Assembly (NCBI RefSeq): GCF_047324175.1
Contig: NZ_CP178732.1
Location: 5,766,001-5,830,000 of the forward strand
Direction of reading: 5' to 3'
From: Acerihabitans sp015654925
GTDB taxonomy: Bacteria; Pseudomonadota; Gammaproteobacteria; Enterobacterales; Enterobacteriaceae
Length of the DNA: 64,000 nucleotides
Made by a program: the position numbers and the translations under genes. A model generated the notes under the pieces. That model was not told the origin of the DNA and ran no database searches. It saw nothing but the letters and a program-made list of their open reading frames with translations. Shown here in pieces: positions 21,858-30,756 of this stretch (position 1 is the first letter of the stretch; every line of letters starts with the position of its first letter).

Positions 21858-22844
21858 ATGAATATAACCGCATTTAATTTCAAGACGTTGATGCCAGAGC
21901 TCATTATGGATGCCTTGCAAAACGTGGGTTTAAACGTGGATTCCGGGCTGACCGCCCTGAATAGCTACGAAAACCGCGTGTATCAATTTCTGGACGAAGA
22001 TAAAAAACGCTACGTGGTCAAATTTTATCGACCTGAACGCTGGTCGGTTGATCAAATTCTGGAAGAGCACGAGTTGTCGCTGGGACTTGCCGACGCGGAA
22101 ATTCCGGTGGTTCCTCCGATGCGGATTAATGGTTCCACGCTTTTGGAACACGAAGGCTTTCATTTCGCCGTTTTTCCCAGCGTCGGCGGCCGGCAGTTCG
22201 AACAAGACAATGACGAACAGCTTGAATGGGTCGGACGGTTTATCGGCCGCATCCATCGCAGCAATGGCGATAAATGTTTTACCGCCAGGCCGACTATCGA
22301 TCTTGAAGAGTATCTGTATGAGCCCCGGCGTGAACTTGAGCGCAGCACCCTGATTACCGGTAAACAAAAAGCCGCATTTTTACAATCCGTTGACACGCTG
22401 ATAGACGAAGTTAAGTTATGTTGGAACACGCAATGGCGGCCGCTGCGTTTACACGGCGATCTGCATGCCGGCAATATTCTGTGGCGCGACGGTCCGATGT
22501 TTGTTGATCTCGACGACGCCCGCAATGGACCCGCGGTCCAGGATCTGTGGATGCTGCTCAACGGCGATCGTATCGAACAGCAATACCAGCTATCGCTGGT
22601 GCTTGATGCCTACAGCGAGTTCATGGATTTCAATCCACGCGAATTGGCTTTAATCGAACCGCTGCGGGCAATGCGCATGATTTATTACCTTGCCTGGATT
22701 AGCCGGCGCTGGGGAGATCCTGCGTTTCCTTATAGCTTCCCATGGATGGTTGAAGGGGAGTTCTGGTCACAGCAAACGTTGATCTTTACGGAGCAGGTAA
22801 GGCTATTGCATGAACCACCATTACAGCTTATGCCTACGTATTAA
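21858..22844 (+). CDS. srkA: Stress response serine/threonine kinase SrkA (YihE, RdoA)
   Basis: 328 aa, as in E. coli. Eukaryotic-like kinase fold of the APH/ChoK type. The catalytic loop HGDLHAGN has D201, and the metal-binding DLDD is at residues 217-220. SrkA counters programmed death under DNA damage and reactive oxygen, and shares the Cpx-responsive dsbA transcript in E. coli. It is followed after 19 nt by dsbA. Confidence 0.96.
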   Translation: MNITAFNFKTLMPELIMDALQNVGLNVDSGLTALNSYENRVYQFLDEDKKRYVVKFYRPERWSVDQILEEHELSLGLADAEIPVVPPMRINGSTLLEHEGFHFAVFPSVGGRQFEQDNDEQLEWVGRFIGRIHRSNGDKCFTARPTIDLEEYLYEPRRELERSTLITGKQKAAFLQSVDTLIDEVKLCWNTQWRPLRLHGDLHAGNILWRDGPMFVDLDDARNGPAVQDLWMLLNGDRIEQQYQLSLVLDAYSEFMDFNPRELALIEPLRAMRMIYYLAWISRRWGDPAFPYSFPWMVEGEFWSQQTLIFTEQVRLLHEPPLQLMPTY

Positions 22845-22863
22845 ACATTTGGAGAAAGGATTA

Positions 22864-23490
22864 ATGAAAAAAATTTGGTTTGCGCTTATGGGCCTGGCAC
22901 TCGCATTTAGCGTTTCGGCGGCACAATTTTCCGAAGGTCAGCAATATATACAACTCGACAAGCCTGCGACCAATGAGCCGCAGGTATTGGAATTTTTCTC
23001 TTTTTATTGCCCTCATTGTTACGAATTTGAGCAAAACTACCATATCTCCAGCAGTGTGAAGCAGGCTCTGCCGGCAGGAACCAAGATTACCAAATATCAC
23101 GTCGACTTCCTCGGCGGCGATATGGGTAAGCAAGTCACCCAAGCCTGGGCCGTGGCCATGGCGTTAGGCGTTGAAGACAAAGTCAGCCCATTGTTATTTG
23201 ACGGTATCCAGAAAACCCAAACCATCCAAACGCCGGCCGATATTCGCGATGTGTTTATTAAAGCTGGCGTAAGCGCGCAAGAGTATGACGGCGCCTGGAA
23301 TAGCTTTGTGGTTAAGTCCCTGGTGGTCCAGCAGGAAAAAGCCGCTTCCGATTTACAATTACGCGGTGTTCCGGCCATGTTTGTAAATGGCAAATATATG
23401 GTTAAAAATGACGGCCTGGATATGTCTTCCAAGGATGTCTACGTCAAACAATTCGTCGACGTGGTTAAATACTTGCTGACACAGAATTAA
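22864..23490 (+). CDS. dsbA: Periplasmic thiol:disulfide oxidoreductase DsbA
   Basis: 208 aa including a 19-residue signal peptide (cleavage after SVSA). Thioredoxin fold with helical insert. The active site C-P-H-C is at residues 49-52 and the cis-Pro loop is GVPAMFV. DsbA introduces disulfides into exported proteins and is reoxidised by DsbB. ATG 22864 was chosen over an upstream in-frame ATG inside srkA because it starts the signal peptide and follows GGAGAAAGG. Confidence 0.98.
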   Translation: MKKIWFALMGLALAFSVSAAQFSEGQQYIQLDKPATNEPQVLEFFSFYCPHCYEFEQNYHISSSVKQALPAGTKITKYHVDFLGGDMGKQVTQAWAVAMALGVEDKVSPLLFDGIQKTQTIQTPADIRDVFIKAGVSAQEYDGAWNSFVVKSLVVQQEKAASDLQLRGVPAMFVNGKYMVKNDGLDMSSKDVYVKQFVDVVKYLLTQN

Positions 23491-23512
23491 ATATATTGAT
23501 GTATCGCACCTG

Positions 23513-23539
23513 AACGCCGGTTAATGCCGGCGTTTTTTG
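23513..23539 (+). terminator. Terminator after dsbA
   Basis: Stem AACGCCGG/CCGGCGTT with a 6-nt loop and a T6 run, 22 nt after the dsbA stop. Confidence 0.85.
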
Positions 23540-23947
23540 TGGGCGACGGATGCCAACCGCAGTAAGTTATTTCTAGCATTCCCTCTGTCGAAAATAACCA
23601 TGTTGTTATATCCTTTTTTTGCCGGAAAAAATCACGGCTTCGCTTCAGTAAAATCGATGCTGGTTATATCCACAAACAAGGAATGCTATTGATATATATG
23701 CAAATAGCTGGAGTAAATTGTTAAGCATATGATTTTAATTGATTTTTATCTAAACCTTAAAATCATTAAAGATATTTAAAAATTAAAAAAATTTTTTATT
23801 CACAAACTTATCCACAGCTCGATCTCCTGGATCTACTTATCACTTCAGTTTTTTTATCGTCCTTATGCTACGCTAATGTTCGTCTCTAGCGGCCAGCTAT
23901 GGCATGCTATCCCTCATGATTGCTGACAAAAAAGAACGAAATACGCT
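23540..23947 (+). other. polA upstream region with DnaA box
   Basis: About 400 bp, AT-rich in its second half, with no gene. E. coli has yihG here. A consensus DnaA box TTATCCACA lies at 23808-23816, about 130 bp before polA. DnaA binding upstream of polA is known in E. coli. The promoter itself is not assigned with confidence. Confidence 0.6.
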
Positions 23948-26737
23948 ATGGCCCACATTGCAGACAATCCGTTAATTCTGGTTGATGGTTCCTCCTATCT
24001 TTACCGCGCTTATCATGCGTTTCCGCCGTTGACCAACAGTGCCGGCGAACCGACCGGCGCCATGTACGGCGTGCTGAATATGCTCAGAAGTCTGCTGACG
24101 CAGTATAAGCCCAGCCACGTGGCCGTGGTTTTTGACGCCAAGGGCAAAACCTTCCGCGACGAGCTGTTTGAGCATTACAAATCCCATCGCCCGCCGATGC
24201 CGGATGATTTACGCAGCCAAATCGAGCCGCTGCACAGTATGGTGAAAGCCATGGGGCTGCCCCTGCTGGCGATCTCGGGCGTCGAAGCGGACGATGTTAT
24301 CGGCACGCTGGCGCTGGAGGCTGCGCGGGCCGGGCGCGAAGTGCTGATCAGTACCGGCGATAAAGATATGGCGCAGTTGGTCTCGCCGACGATTACCCTC
24401 ATCAACACCATGTCCAACACGATCCTCGGGCCGGAAGAAGTCCGCGAGAAATTTGGCGTTCCCCCCGAGCTGATAATCGATTACCTGGCGCTGATGGGCG
24501 ACAGTTCGGATAATATTCCCGGCGTGCCCGGCGTTGGCGAGAAGACCGCCCAGGCGCTGCTGCAGGGATTGGGTAGCCTGGATAATATCTATGGCGACCT
24601 GGCGAGCGTGGGCGGCCTGTCATTTCGCGGTGCGAAAACCATGGCGCCGAAGCTGGAACAAAATAAAGAGCTGGCCTATTTGTCCTATCAGCTGGCAACC
24701 ATTAAGACCGATGTACCGCTGGATTTGCCGTTTGATCAATTAACCGTCACCGATCCCGATGCGGTGGAACTACAGCAGCTGTTTAAAAAATACGAATTCA
24801 AACGCTGGCAGGCGGATTTGGAAGAGGGCAAATGGTTGCAGGGCCGCAAGACCCCGAAGGTCAACCCGCCGTCCCCGTTTACCGCCATGCGCCCGCCCGC
24901 GGACGAAGAGCAGGGTGAGCAGTTGTCCCAGGACGGCTACCTGGTCATTTACACGCTGGAAGACCTGCAAGACTGGATAGCGCGGATTAAACAGGCAGGC
25001 CTGTTCGCCTTCGATACGGAAACCGATAGCCTGGATACCCTTACCACCAATTTGGTCGGGCTCTCTTTTGCCATTACGCCCGGGGAAGCCGCCTATTTAC
25101 CGGTGGGGCATGATTATCTCGACGCGCCCGATCAATTGAACCGCGATGAAGTCCTGGCCCTGCTTAAACCGCTGCTTGAGGACCCCGCCATTCGTAAAAT
25201 CGGCCAGAACCTGAAATTCGATCGCGGCGTGTTGGCGCGTTACGATATCGAGCTGGCCGGTATCGCGTTCGACACCATGCTGGAATCCTACGTGCTTAAC
25301 AGCGTATCGGGCCGGCATGATATGGACAGCCTGGCCGATCGCTACCTGAAACATACCACGGTCGGCTTCGAGGAAATTGCCGGGAAAGGCAAAAATCAGC
25401 TGACCTTTAATCAAATCGCCCTTGAGCAGGCGGGGCCTTACGCGGCGGAAGACGCCGACGTGACGCTGCGTTTGCATGAAAAACTATGGCCGCGCATCGA
25501 CCAGGAAAGCGGTCTGAAAAAAATCTTTGAAGAAATTGAAATGCCGCTGGTGCCGGTGCTGTCGCGCATCGAGCGTACCGGGGTGCTGATTGACGAGAAG
25601 ATCCTGGCGGCGCACTCGGTGGAATTGACCAAGCGGCTGGGCGAATTGGAAATCGAGGCGCATGAATTAGCGGAAGAACCTTTTAATCTTTCCTCCACTA
25701 AACAGCTGCAAGCGATTTTATACGATAAGCAAAAGCTGCCGATCCTGAAAAAGACCCCGGGCGGCGCCCCTTCCACCAACGAAGAGGTGCTGGCCGAGCT
25801 GGCCCTGGACTACCCGCTGCCGAAGCTTATCCTGGAATACCGGGGCTTGGCCAAGCTGAAGTCCACCTACACCGATAAATTACCCCTGATGATTAACCCG
25901 CTATCGAAACGGGTGCATACCAGTTATCACCAGGCGATTACCGCGACCGGACGCCTTTCTTCCAGCGATCCCAATCTGCAGAACATCCCGGTGCGCAATG
26001 ATGAAGGGCGCAGGATCAGGCAGGCATTTATCGCGCCAAAAGATGCGGTGATCGTGGCGGCGGATTACTCGCAAATCGAACTGCGCATTATGGCGCATCT
26101 TTCACGGGACCAGGGCCTGCTCAGCGCCTTTGCCGAAGGGAAGGATATACATCGGGCCACCGCCGCCGAAGTCTTCGGCCTGGCCCTGGATAAGGTGTCC
26201 AATGAGCAGCGCCGCAGCGCCAAAGCTATCAACTTTGGTTTGATTTATGGTATGAGCGCGTTTGGTTTGGCGCGTCAGCTGTCGGTCGGCCGCGCGGAAG
26301 CGCAGAGATATATGAACCGCTATTTCGAACGTTATCCCGGCGTGCTGGAATATATGGAACGCACCCGCAAGCAGGCGACGGATCAGGGATATGTCTCTAC
26401 CCTGGATGGCCGCCGGCTGTATCTGCCGGATATCCATTCCCGCAACGGCACGCGCAAAAAAGCGGCTGAGCGCGCGGCGATCAATGCGCCTATGCAAGGT
26501 ACCGCTGCCGATATCATCAAGCGCGCGATGATTGCCATCGACGCCTGGCTGCAGCAAGAGCGTCCCGCGGTGCGTATGATAATGCAGGTGCATGATGAGC
26601 TGGTATTCGAGGTGCGGCGCGATGCGGTTAGCGCGGCCACCAGCCAAATCAAGGCGCTGATGGAAGGCTGTTTTACCCTTGATGTGCCCCTGCGGGTGGA
26701 TGTCGGTATGGGTGAAAATTGGGATGAAGCTCACTAA
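23948..26737 (+). CDS. polA: DNA polymerase I
   Basis: 929 aa (E. coli 928). The N-terminal 5'-3' exonuclease/FEN domain has residues 1-290 (VVFDAKGKTFRDELFEHYK, GVEADDVIGTLA). The 3'-5' proofreading domain has D356 and E358 in FDTETDS. The family A polymerase domain has D706 in motif A (DYSQIELR) and D883 in motif C (VHDELVFEV). All catalytic acids are present, so all three activities should be retained. It processes Okazaki fragments and fills repair gaps. It is followed by the Spot 42 gene, as in E. coli. Confidence 0.98.
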   Translation: MAHIADNPLILVDGSSYLYRAYHAFPPLTNSAGEPTGAMYGVLNMLRSLLTQYKPSHVAVVFDAKGKTFRDELFEHYKSHRPPMPDDLRSQIEPLHSMVKAMGLPLLAISGVEADDVIGTLALEAARAGREVLISTGDKDMAQLVSPTITLINTMSNTILGPEEVREKFGVPPELIIDYLALMGDSSDNIPGVPGVGEKTAQALLQGLGSLDNIYGDLASVGGLSFRGAKTMAPKLEQNKELAYLSYQLATIKTDVPLDLPFDQLTVTDPDAVELQQLFKKYEFKRWQADLEEGKWLQGRKTPKVNPPSPFTAMRPPADEEQGEQLSQDGYLVIYTLEDLQDWIARIKQAGLFAFDTETDSLDTLTTNLVGLSFAITPGEAAYLPVGHDYLDAPDQLNRDEVLALLKPLLEDPAIRKIGQNLKFDRGVLARYDIELAGIAFDTMLESYVLNSVSGRHDMDSLADRYLKHTTVGFEEIAGKGKNQLTFNQIALEQAGPYAAEDADVTLRLHEKLWPRIDQESGLKKIFEEIEMPLVPVLSRIERTGVLIDEKILAAHSVELTKRLGELEIEAHELAEEPFNLSSTKQLQAILYDKQKLPILKKTPGGAPSTNEEVLAELALDYPLPKLILEYRGLAKLKSTYTDKLPLMINPLSKRVHTSYHQAITATGRLSSSDPNLQNIPVRNDEGRRIRQAFIAPKDAVIVAADYSQIELRIMAHLSRDQGLLSAFAEGKDIHRATAAEVFGLALDKVSNEQRRSAKAINFGLIYGMSAFGLARQLSVGRAEAQRYMNRYFERYPGVLEYMERTRKQATDQGYVSTLDGRRLYLPDIHSRNGTRKKAAERAAINAPMQGTAADIIKRAMIAIDAWLQQERPAVRMIMQVHDELVFEVRRDAVSAATSQIKALMEGCFTLDVPLRVDVGMGENWDEAH

Positions 26738-26883
26738 GTGGCGAAAGAATAAGCTTTTATTGTAATTAAGCTACATAAAAAGGTGATTTAAGCCCGCATA
26801 ATTGCCAAATAAATCAGGCAAGAATGAAATTAAACTACAAAAAATCCTTTTGCACCGCGATAAATTGATGTAAAGTTAAAGAC

Positions 26884-26992
26884 GTAGGGTACAGAGGTAA
26901 GATGTTCTATCTTTCAGACCTTTTACTTCACGTAATCGGATTTGGCTAAATATTAGCCGCCCCAGTCATTATTGGCTGGGGCGTTTTTTATT
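26884..26992 (+). ncRNA. spf: Spot 42 small RNA
   Basis: 109 nt. The sequence from GTAGGGTACAGAGGTAAG to the terminator GCCCCAGTCATTATTGGCTGGGGC-T6 matches E. coli Spot 42 with a few changes in the 3' stem loops. The three unstructured target-pairing regions are kept, including the 5' segment and CTTTTACTTCACGTAATCGG. It is an Hfq-dependent repressor of catabolic mRNAs and is itself repressed by CRP-cAMP. Position between polA and engB is conserved. Confidence 0.95.
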
Positions 26993-27040
26993 GGGCGCTA
27001 GTCAGGCGCTGCGGCCTGTAGTATGAGAGCGGGGAGGGAA

Positions 27041-27694
27041 TCAACCTTCTTCAGGCGCGTCCTCAAAGGTGTCTTCATCGGTCGCCGGAGGGATTTCGCT
27101 GAACCAGCTATCCAGTTTCAGGCGAAGTTTGTCGACGCCGGTCTTTTTCAATGACGAGAACGCTTCAACCTGGATATCGCCCATAAAAGCCGCCGCGATT
27201 TCCCTTACCTGGTTGACTTGGGCTTTGCAGGCGCCGGAAGCCAGCTTATCGGACTTGGTCAGCAGTACCAATACCGGGATATCCACGCCCACGGCCCATT
27301 GCACCATTTGCTGATCCAGATCTTTCATCGGATGACGGATATCCATCAGTACCACCAGGCCTTTCAGGCTGTGGCGTTTTTGCAGATATTCCCCCAGCGC
27401 GCGCTGCCATTTGCGCTTCATCTCTTCCGGCACTTCGGCATAACCATAACCCGGCAAATCCACCAGACGCACATCCGTTTCGACTTCAAACAAATTGATG
27501 AGCTGCGTACGTCCCGGGGTTTTACTGGTTCTTGCCAACCCTTTTTGGTTGGTCAGAGTATTTAACGCGCTGGATTTACCGGCATTGGAACGCCCGGCAA
27601 AGGCTACTTCGATGCCGGTGTCGATGGGCAAATGGCGAATATCCGGGGCGCTCATGACAAAATGCGTCATGTGATAATTATATGAGGTGGTCAA
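27041..27694 (-). CDS. engB: Ribosome biogenesis GTPase EngB (YihA/YsxC)
   Basis: 217 aa (E. coli 210). Essential GTPase in 50S assembly. G1 GRSNAGKS is at residues 34-41, G2 T in KTPGRTQ, G3 DLPGYG and G4 TKSDK. The C-terminus has a short acidic extension (DEDTFEDAPEEG). It is convergent with spf and divergent from csrC. Confidence 0.97.
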   Translation of the reverse strand: MTTSYNYHMTHFVMSAPDIRHLPIDTGIEVAFAGRSNAGKSSALNTLTNQKGLARTSKTPGRTQLINLFEVETDVRLVDLPGYGYAEVPEEMKRKWQRALGEYLQKRHSLKGLVVLMDIRHPMKDLDQQMVQWAVGVDIPVLVLLTKSDKLASGACKAQVNQVREIAAAFMGDIQVEAFSSLKKTGVDKLRLKLDSWFSEIPPATDEDTFEDAPEEG

Positions 27695-27991
27695 GTGCTT
27701 CCTCTCCTGCAGGATGGCTTATTGCCGTCAATTATACGTGCAATAAGGCAAAAAGCGGTTTTTATCTTTGCCGGGCCAGGACGCGCTATCTGAAGTTATG
27801 CTGCATTTTTAATAAGATAGGGATTTAACGTAAGTTTTTACCATTTTGCTATTGTGAGAGATTTGCTTGTTTCCAAGGAAGCGATCTCGTTTTAATAAAA
27901 ATTAATTTATTATAAATCATAACTTTAATTAATTATCTCTGCCAAAATAGCGTCCTTGGTACATGAGACAGCCTTGTACGATAATCTTACT

Positions 27992-28307
27992 GAGCTACAT
28001 TAGCTGGCAAGGCAAGGAGCGCCTGGAATTGGCACTTTTCAGAGCGAAAAGTTCAAGGCATGGAATAGTGCTCCGCTTTATCCCTGCACTAAGCCTTTTC
28101 ATTGATCTTCCCAGGGACGGATTCTGCTCAGGATGAGCGGGTAAAGGAATACATCCTAACCAATCTGCTTCGTATAGAGTAGAATAAAACATCATCACGG
28201 CGACGACCCGATACACAGGATGTGAACCATCAGGTTCATCGCCGGTGGACTGTTTTTCTCGCGAAGCACCTTCACTTTATGGTGGCAGATTAACTGCCAC
28301 CTTTTTT
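27992..28307 (+). ncRNA. csrC: CsrC-like sRNA (CsrA-sequestering)
   Basis: The engB-yihI gap, where E. coli and Yersinia encode CsrC, contains a transcript-like segment with nine GGA motifs. Several sit in predicted loops (CAAGGAGC, CAGGATGAGC, ACAGGATGT, GGTGGACTG). It ends in a perfect terminator GGTGGCAG-ATTAA-CTGCCACC-T6 (28281-28307). A -10-like GATAAT (27980-27985) with TTGGTA 18 bp upstream suggests the 5' end. Similarity to E. coli CsrC is in position and motif content rather than sequence, so the 5' end is approximate. Confidence 0.68.
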
Positions 28308-28376
28308 ATTGGTAGGGTTTCTGATAGATTCCGCCGCAATTCTATACTTATTTAACGTTACTCAAGAGCAGACATC

Positions 28377-28919
28377 ATGAATCCATCAGCAAAAAGCGGG
28401 CGCGGTAAACCGACGACCGCCAAAAAAAATAAACGTAAAAGCCGCGAAGAGTTGAATATCGAAGGCCGCGAGCGCCAGCGCCAGAAGAAACGCCGCGGCC
28501 TGGCTTCCGGCTCGCGCGCTCAGGAAGGCAATAAAGACGCGGGCCGCACCGCTGCCGGCGCCAGCACCGATCGCCGGATAGGCAGCAAAAAACCGGTACC
28601 GCTGATTGCCAGCGCCGCCACCGTTAAAAAGCCGGCAGAACCGGACTACATCATCCCCGCCACGACGATCTCCCCGCAAATGGAGCTGGATCAGCTGGAA
28701 AACGACGACCGCCTGGACGATTTATTGCAGCGACTGGAACGGGACGAAGAACTGGCCCCCGCCGAGCAGGCCTATGTCGATCGGAAACTGGATCGTATCG
28801 ATGAGCTGATGACCCTGCTGGGCATTGAGCTGGATGAGGAAGGCGACGAGGAAGAAGAGGAGAAAAAAGAAGATATGCTGCAGTTGTTAAAACGCGGTCA
28901 CCAAAAAGACAACTTTTAA
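28377..28919 (+). CDS. yihI: Der GTPase-activating protein YihI
   Basis: 180 aa (E. coli about 169). A basic, disordered N-terminus (residues 1-60, rich in K, R and G) is followed by a conserved acidic helical core (QMELDQLENDDRLDDLLQRLE) and a Glu-rich run. YihI stimulates the GTPase of Der and so modulates 50S assembly, next to another ribosome GTPase gene, engB. It is followed within 4 nt by a small unassigned frame, then hemN. Confidence 0.92.
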   Translation: MNPSAKSGRGKPTTAKKNKRKSREELNIEGRERQRQKKRRGLASGSRAQEGNKDAGRTAAGASTDRRIGSKKPVPLIASAATVKKPAEPDYIIPATTISPQMELDQLENDDRLDDLLQRLERDEELAPAEQAYVDRKLDRIDELMTLLGIELDEEGDEEEEEKKEDMLQLLKRGHQKDNF

Positions 28920-28922
28920 CTC

Positions 28923-29099
28923 TTGAATCCGTTGCTGTTATTTATCGCCGCACCGCTGACATGTTATTTAGTGTGGTTATTGAGTAAACTATGGCGGCTC
29001 TCCCGGCGCAAAGACCGGTTACGTAAGGCCCGCACCTCGGGGCGCAGAGCGGTTTTGCCCGTCAGAAGGCGTGGGCGGCGTAAATATCCAAAGGAGTAA
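28923..29099 (+). CDS. Small single-span membrane protein, uncharacterised
   Basis: A 58-codon frame with a TTG start lies between yihI and hemN. The first 20 residues (MNPLLLFIAAPLTCYLVWLL if TTG is read as Met) form a good transmembrane segment. The rest is strongly basic (about 17 Arg/Lys) and ends KYPKE. It begins 3 nt after the yihI stop, and its stop overlaps the hemN Shine-Dalgarno (AAAGGAG), as expected for a translated operon gene. The weak start signal is a caution. I do not recognise the family. Confidence 0.5.
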   Translation: MNPLLLFIAAPLTCYLVWLLSKLWRLSRRKDRLRKARTSGRRAVLPVRRRGRRKYPKE

Positions 29100-29105
29100 C
29101 CAGCC

Positions 29106-30479
29106 ATGTCAGTGCCAGCGATAGAATGGGATTCGGCCCTTATTCAAAAATATAATCAATCGGGGCCGCGCTATACCTCCTATCCTACCGCTCTGGAGTT
29201 TAGCGAGCGGTATGACGAGGCGGCGTTCGTCCAGGCCGTGGCGCGTTATCCGCAGCGGCCGCTGTCGCTGTATTTGCATCTGCCGTTTTGCCACAAGCTG
29301 TGTTATTTCTGCGGCTGTAATAAAATCGTTACCCGCCAGCCCGAAAAAGCCGAACGCTACCTCGATGTCCTGGAGCAGGAGATTCGCAGCCGGGCGCCGT
29401 TATTTGAACATCGGCTGGTCACCCAGATGCATTGGGGCGGCGGTACGCCCACATTTCTTTCCCAGGCGCAAATATCGCGCCTGGTGCGCCTGCTGCGCGA
29501 ACGGTTCACGTTTGCGTCCCAGGCCGAGATGTCCATTGAGATCGACCCGCGTGAAATCGAGTTGGCTATGATGGATCATCTTTATGCCGAAGGATTTAAC
29601 CGCATCAGCATGGGCGTGCAGGATTTTAATCCCGAGGTGCAGCGGCTGGTGAATCGGGAGCAGGATGAACAGCTGATCTTCGCCCTGATAGATCGGGCCA
29701 AGCAAGTGGGTTTTTTATCCACCAATATCGATTTGATTTACGGTTTGCCGCGGCAATCGCTGGCGCGCTTTCAACACACCCTGAACCGGGTGATCGAACT
29801 TGCTCCCCAGCGCCTGAGCGTATTTAACTACGCGCATATGCCGGCGCTGTTCGCCGCCCAGCGCAAAATTAAAACCGCCGATTTGCCCGACGCATCCCAG
29901 AAGATGGAAATTCTACAGCACACCATCGCCACCCTGTGCGGCGCCGGTTATCAGTTTATCGGCATGGATCATTTCGCCCGGCCGGATGATGACCTGGCCA
30001 TCGCCCAGCGCGCAGGCAAGCTGCACCGCAATTTCCAGGGGTATACCACCCAGGGCGACTGCGATTTATTGGGGATGGGCATCTCGGCGATTAGTATGAT
30101 CGGGGATAGCTATATCCAGAACCGAAAAGAGATGAAACCCTATGAGGCCAGCGTTGCCCGCCAGGGCAATGGACTATGGCGCGGCGTGGCGCTGTCCGCC
30201 GATGATTGCCTGCGCCGGGATGCGATCAAAGCGCTGATTTGCCAGTTTCATATCGACTTTGCCGCGCTGGAGAGCCGCTACGCGATCCGGTTTACCGACT
30301 ATTTTGCCGAGGATATCGCCCTGCTGCGACCGCTGGAGCGGGACGGGCTGGTGGCGATAAGCGAACGCGCCATTACGGTCACGGCAAAAGGCCGCCTGCT
30401 GATTCGCAACATCTGCATGTGCTTTGACGCCTATCTGCGTAATAAAGAGCGCCAGCGCCAGTTCTCGCGGGTTATTTAA
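29106..30479 (+). CDS. hemN: Oxygen-independent coproporphyrinogen III dehydrogenase HemN
   Basis: 457 aa, as in E. coli. Radical SAM enzyme that decarboxylates coproporphyrinogen III to protoporphyrinogen IX without O2. The cluster motif is C62-x3-C66-x2-C69, with C71 following. HWGGGTPTFL, the Glu in EIDPRE, and the HemN C-terminal domain are present. A good Shine-Dalgarno AAAGGAG precedes ATG 29106. Confidence 0.98.
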   Translation: MSVPAIEWDSALIQKYNQSGPRYTSYPTALEFSERYDEAAFVQAVARYPQRPLSLYLHLPFCHKLCYFCGCNKIVTRQPEKAERYLDVLEQEIRSRAPLFEHRLVTQMHWGGGTPTFLSQAQISRLVRLLRERFTFASQAEMSIEIDPREIELAMMDHLYAEGFNRISMGVQDFNPEVQRLVNREQDEQLIFALIDRAKQVGFLSTNIDLIYGLPRQSLARFQHTLNRVIELAPQRLSVFNYAHMPALFAAQRKIKTADLPDASQKMEILQHTIATLCGAGYQFIGMDHFARPDDDLAIAQRAGKLHRNFQGYTTQGDCDLLGMGISAISMIGDSYIQNRKEMKPYEASVARQGNGLWRGVALSADDCLRRDAIKALICQFHIDFAALESRYAIRFTDYFAEDIALLRPLERDGLVAISERAITVTAKGRLLIRNICMCFDAYLRNKERQRQFSRVI

Positions 30480-30500
30480 ACGCCTGTGGCAAGATGACGA

Positions 30501-30623
30501 TTAGCTGAAAAAATTAAGCAGCGCGGCGCAGAGAATGGCAGCCAGGGCGGTTTGCGGTGCGTGGCCCACGGCTGCGGTAACGTCAGCGCCTTGCGTCACC
30601 AAATTAATCAATGAATCCAACAT
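30501..30623 (-). CDS. yshB: Small membrane protein YshB
   Basis: 40 aa starting MLDSLINLVTQGADV, with the C-terminal hydrophobic segment TALAAILCAALLNFFS. E. coli YshB (36 aa) has the same position between hemN and glnG and a similar sequence (TPQTAVAAVLCAA). GGGAGGATAACC before ATG 30623 is a strong ribosome site. In Salmonella YshB has been linked to intracellular growth; its mechanism is unknown to me. Longer in-frame starts lack support. Confidence 0.88.
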   Translation of the reverse strand: MLDSLINLVTQGADVTAAVGHAPQTALAAILCAALLNFFS

Positions 30624-30756
30624 GGTTATCCTCCCGTTCACGGACAAGATCATACTGTCTGGACCCAGGAAGTAAAGGGCAAAATAACGCCATTTTTGCG
30701 CGTTATCTTGCATTTTTATTATACAACCATCCCCAGCCGCGCGTGGGTTTTGCGCC

